From Cherax quadricarinatus (taxonomy: Eukaryota; Arthropoda; Malacostraca; Decapoda; Parastacidae): 64,000 nt of DNA. Each line of letters starts with the position of its first letter. The first letter of the stretch is position 1. The translations under genes were made by a program, and so were the position numbers. Of the stretch, positions 10,263 through 20,132 are shown one piece after another. The notes under the pieces are model-generated. The model saw only the letters and a program-made list of their open reading frames with translations. It was not told the DNA's origin and searched no databases. The stretch is from NCBI RefSeq assembly GCF_038502225.1, contig NC_091292.1, positions 53,897,111 to 53,961,110 of the forward strand, written 5' to 3'.

Positions 10263-11649
10263 CCTGGAAAAAACTTTTTGGGTTAGTTTTAGACTCTCTA
10301 GCAACTTTAATTTCATAGTCCCTTTTAGCTTTTCTTATCCCCTTTTTAATGTCCCTCTTAATGTCAATATACTGATTCGTAAGATGACCCTCACCTCTTT
10401 TGATACGCCTATAAATTCCTTTCTTATGCCCTAGTAGATATTTCAGCCTATTATTCATCCATTTTGGGTCATTTCTATTTGATTTAATTTCTTAGTACTG
10501 GATAAACGTTCTTTGAGCCTCATTTATAGTGTTCAGAAAACTGTCATATTGATAGCTCTCTTCGTTACCTCTGTCAACAGATGATAAGTGTTCTCTAAGC
10601 CCATTGTAATCTGCTAAGCGAAAATCTGGGACTGTTACTGAGTTATCCCTACTATCATACTTCCATTCAATGCTAAATGTAATTGATTTGTGGTTGCTAG
10701 AACCCAGTTCCTCTGAAACTTCTAAATTATTAACAAGGGATTCATACACAAATAACCCGCACATAAAAGAGAGAAGCTTACGACGACGTTTCGGTCCGAC
10801 TTGGACCATGTGACTTTGTCAATGGTCCAAGTCGGACCGAAACGTCGTCGTAAGCTTCTCTCTTTTATGTGCGGGTTATTTGTGTATCGTTCCAGTCACG
10901 GTATTGTGCCTTTTTGTTATTTATTTAACAAGGGATTCATTGTTTGCCAGAACTAAGTCAAGCAGGTTATTACCCCTTGTAGGTTCTGTCACAAACTGCT
11001 TCAAAAAACAATCCTGAACTACTTCTAAGAAGTCGTATGATTCTAAATTCCCAGTCAAGAAATTCCAATCAATATGACTAAAGTTAAAGTCTCCTAGAAT
11101 TACTACATTATCGTGAATTGTGGCCTTAACAATTTCCTTCCATAATAGTCTCCCCTGGTCCCTATCTAAGTTTGGGGGATGGTATATCACACCTAAAATT
11201 AATTTTACATGCCCCTCTGAAAATTTTATCCAAACAGACTCTGTATGTGTTACTTCAGACTTAATACCCACTTTTATGCAACAGTTCAAGCGATCTCGGA
11301 CATACAATGCCACCCCACCCCCCTTCCCGATACTTCTATCTACTTGGAACAATTTAAAACCCTGAATGTGACATTCTGCAGGCATGTCCTGACTTTTTTA
11401 ATTAAACCATGTCTCAGTTATGGCAAATACATCAATGTTACCTGCACTAGCAACTAGTCTCAACTCGTCCATCTTATTCCTAGCACTGCGACTATTTGTG
11501 TAATATATATTTAAAGACCCTCCTCTCTCTTTACCCTTCCTGCTCCTTCCTGTTATTCCACTAAACCTATTACTGTCCTTGTCAATTAGTGCCACTGGCT
11601 TTCCAATATCTACCTCATTTTGCCTATTACTAGTTCTCCTAGTACTCAT
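10263..11649 (-). pseudogene. CR1 ORF2, endonuclease and linker
   Basis: This is the N-terminal apurinic-type endonuclease that nicks the target. It starts MSTRRTSNRQNEVD at 11649. Motifs seen are YYTNSRSARNKMDEL, ITETWF, GGVALYVRD, GVIYHPPN, VILGDFNFSHIDW and GSSNHKSITFSI. In the last motif the usual SDH is SNH, so a key aspartate is changed. A TAA at 11398-11400 interrupts the frame. The palindromic repeat at 10746-10924 sits between VLANNESLV and its continuation. The linker (IKRDIKKGIRKAKRDYE) ends at the pogo-type insertion. Confidence 0.85.
10746..10924. mobile_element. Palindromic (fold-back) repeat with 16-bp target duplication
   Basis: Two 64-bp arms (10746-10809 and 10822-10885) are perfect reverse complements, as far as I can check by eye. 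The 12-bp spacer contains tgac-ttt-gtca and extends the hairpin. A 39-bp tail (10886-10924) follows. The identical 16-mer ttaacaagggattcat flanks it at 10730-10745 and 10925-10940. A single arm plus spacer recurs at 52994-53070. The long target duplication suggests a nick-primed (retro) insertion rather than a cut-and-paste MITE. No coding capacity. Confidence 0.9.
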
Positions 11650-11705
11650 ATTACTTCACTGCGACTTCACTGTTTTCCCGCCAAAACCCATACCACTAAC
11701 TATTC

Positions 11706-12671
11706 CTAGTTTAAAGACCTAACAGCTCCCTCCACTGCATTGGCCAGTGCTCCCACCCCACACCTAGATAAGTGAACCCCATCCCTGGCATACATGTCAT
11801 TTCTGTCATAAAAGAGGTCCCAGTTGTCAATGAATGTTACCGCATTTTCCTTACAGTATTTGTCCAGCCAGCAATTGACACCAATTGCTCTGGACAACCA
11901 TTCATTTCCAACTCCTCTCCTTGGCAAAATGCCACATATGACAGGTTTCCCACCCTTCCTCCTAATTATCTCTATAGCTGACCTATACCTGCTAATCAGG
12001 TCTTCACTCCTACGTCTGCCAACATCATTGCCTCCAGCACTGAGACAGATAATAGGATTGCTCCCATTACCTCTCATGATGTCATCCAGACGGCTAACAA
12101 TATCCTTCATCCCAGCCCCAGGAAAACACACTCTCTGCCTCCTACTCCTATCCTTCTAGCAGAATGCCCTATCCATGTACCTAATCTGGCTATTCCCAAC
12201 AACAACAATGTTTTTACCTTCCCTGGCGTCGTCTTTCGTGATGCTCCCAGTAGTCGACTCACATTCGTCAGGTAGCATTACACCACTTGTGGGATTCGTC
12301 AAGACGTTGTCGATGGTCTTCATTGGGGTTTCTAGGGATGTCTCACTCACGTCTGCCAATGCTTCCTTGGTGCTCATTGTGGCATTCCCAGTAGAACACT
12401 CACATTCATCAGGTAGCACCGAGAATGGGTTGGAAGTTTCCACGGTAGTCTTCTGGTTTCTCGTTGTTTCTGCCTCTCCAACCTTTTTCTTGATCCTCAA
12501 CTTGGCTCCATGTTGCCCGGCCACTGACCAAGCTCCCCTCTTAACCTGGGGACTCACAACAGGAGGATTACTACGAATCCTCTTGTTCTCCTCCGTTAAT
12601 CGCCGTATCTCCAGCTTAGCAACTCTGAGCTCTTCTCTCAGCTGCTGGTAAAGTTGCTCAAGAGAGGGCAT
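11706..12671 (-). pseudogene. CR1 ORF1: coiled coil plus SGNH esterase domain
   Basis: ORF1 proteins of CR1-type LINEs bind RNA and some carry an esterase. Here residues 1-40 form a predicted coiled coil (LEQLYQQLREELRVAKLEI). A low-complexity middle with two DECE/DECES repeats follows. The SGNH/GDSL-type domain has block I VVVGNSQIRYM, where serine is the likely nucleophile, then CLSAGGNDVG and the Asp/His block ARDGVHLSRCG. The whole is one frame of about 321 codons with a single in-frame TAG at 12156-12158, after RYMDRAFC. It starts 22 bp after the ORF2 start in reading order would require a gap: ORF1 ends at 11706 and ORF2 starts at 11649. Confidence 0.85.
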
Positions 12672-12757
12672 CCTGGTTCAGATTTCACAGAGAGCACACA
12701 AACAGGTCTTCACAGAGCTAAGTACACGTCACCACTGAGCTAAGTACACGTCACCAC

Positions 12758-12832
12758 AACAATAAATACCATACGAAAATACAGTGCTGTTTTAATCCAA
12801 AAACATGGTCAAAGTTTTTTTTTCTCATTACG
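12758..12832 (+). repeat. piggyBac-type MITE, internal segment between two LINE insertions
   Basis: This matches 22599-22677 of the complete MITE (aacaataaataccata, then ctcattacgca). CR1 lies immediately before it and another LINE immediately after it. It is the middle piece of the MITE that began at 2883. Confidence 0.75.
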
Positions 12833-13566
12833 CATCGGAGGATCTCACCTTCAAGGACCATAACATTGTATCAATCGCATCTGCTAGAAAAATGACAGGA
12901 TGGATAATGAGAACCTTCAAAACTAGGGAGGCCAAGCCCATGATGACACTCTTCAGGTCATTTGTTCTATCTAGGCTGGAATATTGCTGCACACTAACAG
13001 CACCTTTCAAGGCAGGTGAAATTGCTGACCTAGAAAATGTACAGAGAACCTTCACGGTGCGCATAACGGAGATAAAACACCTCAATTACTGGGAGCGCTT
13101 GAGGTTCCTAAACCTGTATTCCCTGGAATGCAGGCGGGAGAGATACACGATTATATACACCTGGAAAATCCTAGAGGGACTAGTACCAAACTTGCAAACG
13201 AAAAATCACTCACTACGAAAGCAAAAGACCTGGCAGACGATGCAACATCCCCCCAATGAAAAGCAGGGGTGTCACTAGCACGTTAAGAGACCATACAATA
13301 AGTGTCAGGGGCCCGAGACTGTTCAACTGCCTCCCAGCATACATAAGGGGGATTACCAACAGACCCCTGGCAGTCTTCAAGCTGGCACTGGACAAGCACC
13401 TAAAGTCGGTTCCTGACCAGCCGGGCTGTGGCTCGTACGTTGGTTTGCATGCAGCCAGCAGTAACAGCCTGGTTGATCAGGCTCTGATCCACCAGGCGGC
13501 CTGGTCACAGACCGGGCCGCGGGGGCGTTGACCCCCGGAACTCTCTCCAGGTAAACTCCAGGTAAA
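12833..13566 (+). mobile_element. Jockey/CR1-group LINE, 3' end only
   Basis: A 5'-truncated copy inserted in the MITE. Joining 12832 to 13567 restores MITE sequence (cattacgca then ctgtgtgctgc). It encodes the C-terminal part of ORF2 only. Its 3' end is an 11-bp tandem repeat, CTCCAGGTAAA, at 13545-13555 and 13556-13566. Confidence 0.8.
12841..13531 (+). pseudogene. LINE ORF2, C-terminal fragment
   Basis: This region follows the reverse transcriptase in Jockey/CR1-group LINEs. It reads GWIMRTFKTREAKPMMTLF, LSRLEYCCTLTAPFKAGEI, LENVQRTFTVRI, WERLRFLNLYSLECRRERY, then in the next frame VRGPRLFNCLPAYIRGI, FKLALDKHLKSVPDQPGC and AAWSQTGPRGR, ending at TGA 13529-13531. A frameshift lies near 13255. 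No catalytic domain is present, so it cannot act. Confidence 0.8.
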
Positions 13567-13785
13567 CTGTGTGCTGCAGGATTTTTTTTATACTGCGCAC
13601 ACTGACCACATAGACCCATTCTTTCATATGTAGGCCTACCAGCTTTCTCTCACTAGATTTGAGGGCGCTAGAATTTAGGTGTACTAGTATGTCAAAAAAT
13701 CTACTTTTTTTTACATGCTTTTAAATGGGGAAAATCAAGGTCGGAGCACTATACTCACGTGAACGTTGATCTACGTTTGGACAGT
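13567..13785 (+). repeat. piggyBac-type MITE, right-end segment
   Basis: The first ~120 bp match 22683-22805 (gtgtgctgcaggattttttt, then ctaccagctttctc, then gtactagtatgtcaaaaa). After about 13690 it diverges and ends gttgatctacgtttggacag just before TTAA (13786-13789). That end is like the one at 2564-2597. The right end may be a recombined or different subfamily end. Confidence 0.6.
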
Positions 13786-13789
13786 TTAA

Positions 13790-13860
13790 CCCTTAAACGG
13801 TCCAAATGTATACATACGTTCTCTTGCACAGCACTCCGAATATTTTGAAAAAAAAAAAAA

Positions 13861-13920
<60 letters not shown>

Positions 13921-14300
13921 TTTCTTTTTATAGAAAAAAAAGAGCACATTTTTTTTAAGTGTTTTAGAATAAAAAAATTAGGGTCAGTACTTACAGAGAT
14001 ATGAGGCTGAGAAGTTGGCACTGGATGCTCACGTGACGGCAACATCGAGTCCTGCCACTTGCAGAAGTGTTGCCGATATACCTTTTTTTCTGTTTTTCAT
14101 ATTATTTTACATAATTTTTATGTTTGATAATTACAATTTATAGTAGTTCTTGTTATTTCATAATCATTCTTTGTTCTGACACTAGTATTAGGTACTCAAA
14201 TTGTCACAAGCACATTGACAGGTGGACATTTACACCTGCTTTGGCCATCTATTGTCTTGGAATACATACAAAATATCTGTATATCCCAGCAATGTTCTGG
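13790..14300. repeat. piggyBac-type left end with poly(A)/(T) tract
   Basis: After TTAA (13786-13789) it starts CCCTTAAACGGTCC, a variant of the CCCTTTCAGGGTCC left ends. It includes a ~65-bp A run (13848-13917) and gtcagtacttacagagatat, a stretch shared with 34438-34456 and 62153-62172 of other piggyBac copies. No transposase frame is clear. Confidence 0.55.
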
Positions 14301-14316
14301 ATATGTGGGAGGAGAA

Positions 14317-14373
14317 GAGGAGAGAAAAGAAGAAGAAGAAGAAGAAGAAGAAGAAGAAGAAGAAGAAGATGAA

Positions 14374-14434
<61 letters not shown>

Positions 14435-14696
14435 GATGATTGATGATTGATGATTGATGATGATGATGATTGATGATTGATGATGATGATTGATGATGAT
14501 GATTGATGATTGATGATTGATGATGATGATGATGATGATTGATGATTGATGATGATGATTGATGATGATGATTGATGATGATGATGATTGATGATGATGA
14601 TGATTGATGATGATGATGATTGATGATGATTGATGATTGATGACTGATGATTGATGATTGATGATGATGATAATGATGATGATGAGGAGGAGGAGG
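14317..14696. repeat. (GAA)n-(GAT)n microsatellite
   Basis: GAA repeats (14328-14368) pass into GAT repeats broken by single GATT units to 14690, then GGA units. All three frames are open on both strands because of the repeat. In one plus frame it encodes Glu then Asp runs, which resembles the acidic N-terminal region of the piggyBac proteins here. I do not count it as a gene. Confidence 0.9.
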
Positions 14697-14749
14697 AGCA
14701 TACACAGGGTGCAGTGATAACACTTAAGAAAAAAATTAGAGGTGACATT

Positions 14750-15070
14750 TGATGAGTATTGGCCCTTTGTTTTCCCTGGTACACAAACATGTCTGTCTGT
14801 CTATTTGTCTGTCAAGCTCCCTGTCTATCTGTCTATCAATCTAGCTCTCTGTCTCAGAGAGAGCCACAAGACTGCATCATCACGTTTACTCACATCTTCA
14901 AGCAGAGTATAGCACTTTGTCTGGATTTTTGGGTTATCCTAGGTAATTTATACTATGTATACTTGTATTTATGTGTACCTGTGAGACAGAGATAGACAGG
15001 CAAATTCAAAGAGACAGAGACAGATAGACAGAGACAGAGATCGACAGACCCTAAACTTGGGGTTAACATC
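14750..15070. repeat. TGTC/GACA repeat family, copy 1
   Basis: It has tgtctgtctgtctatttgtc, then gagccacaagactgc, then a short core gggttatcctagg, then an agacag array in the opposite sense. The same sequence occurs in reverse at 62683-62860. The core gggttatcct also appears at 9332-9341 and 49437-49446. It may be a Helitron-related microsatellite-associated element, but I am not sure. Confidence 0.6.
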
Positions 15071-15083
15071 ACTTTCCTCTTAA

Positions 15084-16158
15084 CCCTTTCAGGGTCCAAG
15101 GCCCAAATCTGGAGTCACGCACCAGTGTCCAAGAATTTTCAAAAAAAAAATTTGTTATTTTTTCTTATGAAATCGTAGAGAATCTTTTTGTGAAGGAAAT
15201 AAAACAAAAAGTACGAAATTTGGTGGAAAATTGACGAAATTATGCTTTCACGAATTTTGATGTGCCAGCAATATTTACGAATCGGCGATTTTGCCGACTT
15301 TGACTCCCATTTTAGGCCAATTACATTATTCCAATCAACCAAATTCTTAGCTATTTCACTAGTATTACTTCTATTCTATCGATTGAGCACAAGAAATCGC
15401 CAAGTCAACTGTTTCAACTACAAAATAAAGTGATCGGAAATTGTTAATTTGGCCAATTTAACACAAAGTTCAAAATATTCCAATTTCAAAATAGGGTCCA
15501 GAATGAACAATGTAGGCATTCCTGGCACTAAACTAACATTTCCTCTGTTCATTAGTTATGTTTTGAGGCTTTACAAATAAATTCCATTTTGATTTTTTAT
15601 TCACATAATGAATTTTTATTCACACCAAAAAATAGAAGATTTACTGTTATGCAATACTGTAATAATTGTATAAATATCATCACCATATTTGTGAATGTAT
15701 ATTAGACCCACCAGCTGACGTGTATTAGACGTGTGAGGTCGTTTGTTTAGTCTTGAATATCGGCAAAAATTTAACATTTCTGCTACTTTGAGCTCAGTTT
15801 CAAGCCATTTCCAGTGCTAAAACCAATCAAAATCATCTATATTTCTGTAATATGTCTTCCATTCTATCAAATGAGACCAAGAAATCGCAAATACAACTAT
15901 AAGAAACATACGAAAAAACACTGCAAAGTTGCTGTTTTAATCGAAAAATCATGATTTCATTTTTTTTCTCTCATTATACACAGTGTGCTTCAGGATCTGT
16001 TTTATGTGGTGCACACATACCACATAGATGTATTCTCTCATATCTAGGCCCAAATGTACCACTCACAGTTTATCAGAGTGAGCTGAGCTCATGGCGTAGA
16101 TCTACGGTTTGGACCCTGAACGTAAAGCCGTAGATCTACGGGACGGACCATGAAAGGG
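15084..16158 (+). mobile_element. piggyBac-type MITE, complete (M2)
   Basis: 1075 bp between TTAA (15080-15083) and TTAA (16159-16162), starting CCCTTTCAGGGTCC and ending in CATGAAAGGG. The first ~50 bp and last ~70 bp match the ends of the autonomous piggyBac at 34293-37252. Two CGTAGATCTACG palindromes lie at 16095-16106 and 16129-16140. The interior is non-coding and shared with copies at 2883, 21784, 25758, 32362, 45411 and 53529. Confidence 0.88.
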
Positions 16159-16162
16159 TTAA

Positions 16163-16422
16163 AAAAGGAGTGTTAATATGACATTACATCAGTGAATCCT
16201 TGGTGTTTGCCTCACTGTTTGCTCTAGCTGGCACTCCCACAAGGTACTAAGTGGTCCCAGATTTTTTTAATATGGTGCACACTGAGTGTTAAAACCCATT
16301 CTATGCTGACCAGGCATCTCAGGGCAATTGTGCCAAATTTGGAGGCAGGAAAATTAAAACATATACATTCGTTTGGGGCACTACACGTAAGGACGTATAT
16401 ATACGTTTGGACCATTTAGGGG
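16163..16422 (+). repeat. piggyBac-type right-end repeat
   Basis: Related to 1-192 plus 2531-2597. It ends tttggaccatttagggg before TTAA (16423-16426). The outer palindromic box is GTATATATAC at 16395-16404. A decayed inner box, ATATACATTC, lies at 16361-16370, 34 bp upstream. Confidence 0.65.
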
Positions 16423-16436
16423 TTAAGGGTTAATAA

Positions 16437-16489
16437 TTGTATAAATAATATCAGCGCATTCGTGAAAGCATATTAGACCCACCAGTTGA
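16437..16489 (+). repeat. MITE fragment left of the LINE insertion (M3)
   Basis: This matches 15660-15716 of M2 (attgtataaataatatc, then attagacccaccagttga). It is cut by the LINE at 16490 and resumes at 19064. Its own left half is missing. Confidence 0.7.
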
Positions 16490-19063
16490 TAATAGCTAAA
16501 TTCACATCAAGAACACATAAGAAATCTATAGCAGCTGGTGCAGTCTACAGACTACCACACTCAAACACTTACACTTTTAGCAATAACCGTAGAAACATGA
16601 TAATTGAGTCAGAGTTGAATAAACACCGTCCGATACTAGCAGGAGATTTCAACATCAACCTTATCCAAGCAACTGACCCTCCAGAGAGAGCTAGATGACA
16701 GTAATAATATTGATAAAGATATCAAAATTTTTTTTACATAAAACCCTAAACTCTACAACAAATATTGTCCAATCAAAATGAAACAGATCGCAGAAAAGAG
16801 GCTAAACAGCCCATGGCTAACTAGAAGTATCCTCAAATCTATTAATAAAAAATACCAACTTGAAAAGCAATTCAGATTAGGCTTAATTACTAAAGAATTT
16901 ACTAAAAGATACACATCAATACTAACAAAACTAATACGTAAATCAAAGCAAATGTATTATGAAAATAGATTTTGTGAAATGACAGGTGACATGAAAACTA
17001 CCTGGCAAACACTCTCCAAAATTTTGGCCTCAAGGAAACTGACTGGAAATACAGAGATAGATTTGACTAAACCAGATGAACCTCACATGCAACCTATAGA
17101 CAAGGCCGACAAATTTAATGTCTTCTTCTCTACTGTAGGATCAAAGCAAGCGAGTCAAATTCCTAGCTCAAAAACCCATCCGAGCAAGTACCTCACTGGC
17201 AACTATCCAAATACTCTATTTCTAGCTTCAACTAATCCCACTGAAGTCTCACTCATCATTAAATCATTAAAAAACAAATCAGGTGATCTAGATAACTTGC
17301 CGCCATTCATATATAAAAAAGCTGCACCAGAACTGTAGCCCATTATTGCAACAATGTTTAACAAATCTTTAGCTTCGTCAACCTTCCCATCCATACTCAA
17401 GACAGCAAGGGTCACCCTGATCCACAAAGGTGGAGATCCAACTGATTTGAACAATTACAGACCCATATCAAACTTGCCCTTACTCTCCAAGATATTTGAA
17501 AAAATAATACACAAGCGACTTTACTCCTACCTTACATCCAACAACATACTTAACCCATGCCAGTTTGGATTTAGACCAAAAAAAAAGCACGAATGATGCT
17601 ATTATACAAATGCTTGACCTAATATACACAGCTCTCGATAAGAATGAATATCCCCTGGGGCTCTTTATCGACCTAAGAAAAGCATTCGACACAGTTGACC
17701 ACAATCTCTTGCACCTCAAACTGAATCATTACGGCATAAGAGGACATTCTCTTGATTACCTAAAATCCTATCTTAACAACAGACACCAATAAGTACATAC
17801 AAGTGGAGTCAACTCCGCTATCCAACCTGTAGCTGTAGGAGTACCCCAAGGTAGTGTCCTAGGCCCACTTCTCTTTCTCATCTACATCAATGATCTCCCC
17901 AATGCATACCAACTCCTTACACCAGCTCTATTCGCATATGACACTACATATGTCTACTCCCATTCAGACCCAGCTGTGCTTGAAAACAATGTAAACAATG
18001 AACTGTTAAAGATATATGATTGGATGATGACCAGCAAACTAACATTCAACATAGACAAAACTTACTTCATGCTGTTTGGCAACAGAGCCTCAAATATTTA
18101 ACTCAACATACTGTTAAATGGTTCCCCTATATCAAGACACATGGAGGGCAAATTTCTAGGTCTTCTCCTTGACTGTAATCTTAAATTTCAGTCCCATACC
18201 CATCACATAGCCAAGAAAGTTTCCAAATCAGTAGGAATCCTTTCCAAGATACACTACTATGTACCACAAATGACTCTCCTTTCCCTGTACAACTCTCTAA
18301 TATATCCTTACCTCACCTATGGTATCTGTGCCTGGGGCTCAACCACAGCCAACCACCTTAGACCCTTAATAATCCAACAAAAAGCTGCTGTGCAGGTGAT
18401 AACCAGCTCCTGTGCTAGACAGCACACCCCACCACTTTTTAAAAGACTCAACTTGCCAAATATACAAGACATACACTCTTATTATTGTGCCTAATACATA
18501 TCATATACAGAACTTTAAACTCCACTGTAAACCCTCTCCTAAGGCCCTTTTCAACATCCCTCGAGTAAGAATCTCACTATGCAAGAACGCTATGCATATA
18601 AAAGGCCCTAAGATCTGGAACTCGCTACCGGAATAGGTCAAGGATTCCCAGACAAGTTATAAGTTTAGGACTCTGCTAAAAAATCATCTTATCTCACAAT
18701 ATTAACCAAATCAACTAAAGATCTAGTGACTAGTTTTATCATGTGACCTCCTAGCTTTTAATTCTGCCATTCCATAAAATATTACCACTTGCACCATTCC
18801 TTGTAAATTAGATTTTGTACTAAGTATACATAAGATTTATTAAGTCCAAATAAGATTGTAAAACAGCTAACCACTATTCTATGTTTAGTTTTAAGCAATA
18901 ATTACTATGTACTATTATCTTATCTAGTTTTAATTAGTTACTATGTATTAGGATTAGTTTGCCTGCAATGCATTGGAATAATAGTGGCTATCTTTGTACT
19001 TAGCAAATCAAAACTGTAATTACACATTGTAACCTTTACAAAGAAATAAAATTATTATTATTA
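16490..19063 (+). mobile_element. L2/CR1-group LINE (family Y1)
   Basis: A 5'-truncated non-LTR retrotransposon inserted into a MITE. It has an endonuclease remnant, linker, reverse transcriptase and C-terminal domain, then a ~350-bp 3' UTR with AATAAA at 19045-19050 and an (ATT)n tail. The 3' UTR is nearly the same as at 56640-57090. Related LINEs are at 25729-29570, 29630-31997 and 33998-41507. Confidence 0.85.
16493..18690 (+). pseudogene. LINE Y1 ORF2, broken
   Basis: Remnant endonuclease (AGAVYRLPHSN, ILAGDFNINL) is followed by a deletion and then the linker (RLNSPWLTRSILKSINKKYQ). The reverse transcriptase motifs are LIHKGGDPTDLNNYRPISNL, FIDLRKAFDTVDHNLL and [23 protein letters not shown] at 17336-17338 and a +1 shift in the A run at 17578-17586 break the frame. 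The catalytic FADD reads FAYD near 17935, so the enzyme would be dead even if the frame were open. The C-terminus (YPYLTYGICAWGS, KGPKIWNSLPE) contains further stops. Confidence 0.85.
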
Positions 19064-19391
19064 TGTATTGGATGCATGATGTGACTTGTTTATTCCTGAA
19101 TATCTGCAAAATCCAACATTTCCACTACTTTAAGCTCAATTTCACAATATTTTCAGTTGTAAAAGCAATCAAAATCATCTCTATTTCTGTAATATATCTT
19201 CCCTTTTCTCAATACGTATACTGCAGGATTTGTTTCATACAGCGCACACTTACCACAAAGACCCATTCTCTCATATCTAGGTGCAAATTTACTGCTCACA
19301 GTTTATCTGAGTGAGCTGAGCTCATGACGTAGTTCTACAGCACGGACCCTGGCTGTAAACCCACAGAGCAATGGCACGGATCCTCAAGTGG
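19064..19391 (+). repeat. MITE right part (M3)
   Basis: It resumes at gtattggatgcatgatgtga, which follows the break at 16489 in the MITE consensus, and runs to a degraded right end (ggatcctcaagtggttaa). It carries a GTAGTTCTAC box at 19329-19338. The second box expected 34 bp on is not recognisable. Confidence 0.7.
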
Positions 19392-19540
19392 TTAAAAACA
19401 TGTTTTTCTAACCAATTCAGGAATGTTGAATTCAAATCTGAACATCTTACATTGTGTGAGGATCATAGTAAATTCCTAACATGAAGTTTCTACTCAGCGC
19501 CTCAATGCAGCCTGAAAGAACTCGTGGCCTTCAGTCACCT

Positions 19541-20132
19541 ATGACTTTGAAGGATTTGAGGCTGAGGAGGATGTAAACCAGGAGACTGGGGCAATCAGAC
19601 TGGAGGTTGATGAAGAGGATGTGGAGGAGTTAATTCAGGACCATAGACAGGAGTTGACAACAAAGGAGCTCCAGGAATCAGTAGAGACGGATGAAGATAG
19701 TGGGGAGGCAGAAGTAGAGGAAGATGACCATAGGAAAACAGGTGAAGAAATTCAGTAGTTTACTCATTGGAAAAGTGTGTGAAAAGAATCATAAGAAAAT
19801 ACAATGAAAAACTGAACTCACTTCCTGTGTTTTTAAAAATAATATTTTATCTCATATTATGAGCCTCAGAAAAAGCAATAGAAACAAACGACTCTACACA
19901 GTTTCTTTAACAGGAAGGGGTTGGAAAGGGCTTCGTTTTTTAACCAGTAACCTCCTCTCCACCCTCTCCCCAAGCACCACACCATCCACTATTCAAGTCC
20001 AAGGTACAGTAAAGGTTGCACTTCTGGGGTCTTGCAATGAATTACCATAAAGCCATTTTTTGGGGGTTTGAGTTACGACACATTTTTTGGAATGGATTAA
20101 TATTATAACTCAAGGAACCATTGTACATTATA
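19541..20132 (+). pseudogene. Tigger transposase C-terminal relic and 3' end
   Basis: From 19541 a decayed frame encodes an acidic tail (EVDEEDVEELIQDHRQELTT, TKELQESVETDEDSGEAEVE). This resembles the C-terminal part of the transposase at 37442-39197 (GEDVEELVVEDSEELTT). It ends near the TAG at 19756-19758. The element's end is at about 20132 (aactcaaggaaccattgta), like the Tigger end at 61730-61750. DNA-binding and DDE domains are absent. Confidence 0.65.

Larger units (their letters stand above)
3661..12757 (-). mobile_element. CR1-like LINE, nearly full length, interrupted three times
   Basis: Read on the minus strand, this has ORF1 (12671-11706), ORF2 with endonuclease (11649-10263, interrupted), reverse transcriptase (8433-7310) and C-terminal domain (4468-3904), then a 3' UTR down to about 3661. 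Later insertions are a palindromic repeat (10746-10924), a pogo-type element (8434-10260) and a piggyBac (4473-7305). Removing each, with one copy of its target duplication, restores continuous CR1 sequence. The 3' end carries repeats of the type TTCTTATG, similar in kind to the octamer tails of vertebrate CR1. The last ~100 bp of the tail appears twice (3683-3757 and 3758-3830). Confidence 0.85.

Noticed and set aside
14196..14790. Long Ser/His/Ile- or Asp-rich frames on both strands
   Set aside because: These come from the (GAA)n-(GAT)n microsatellite. All frames are open by composition.
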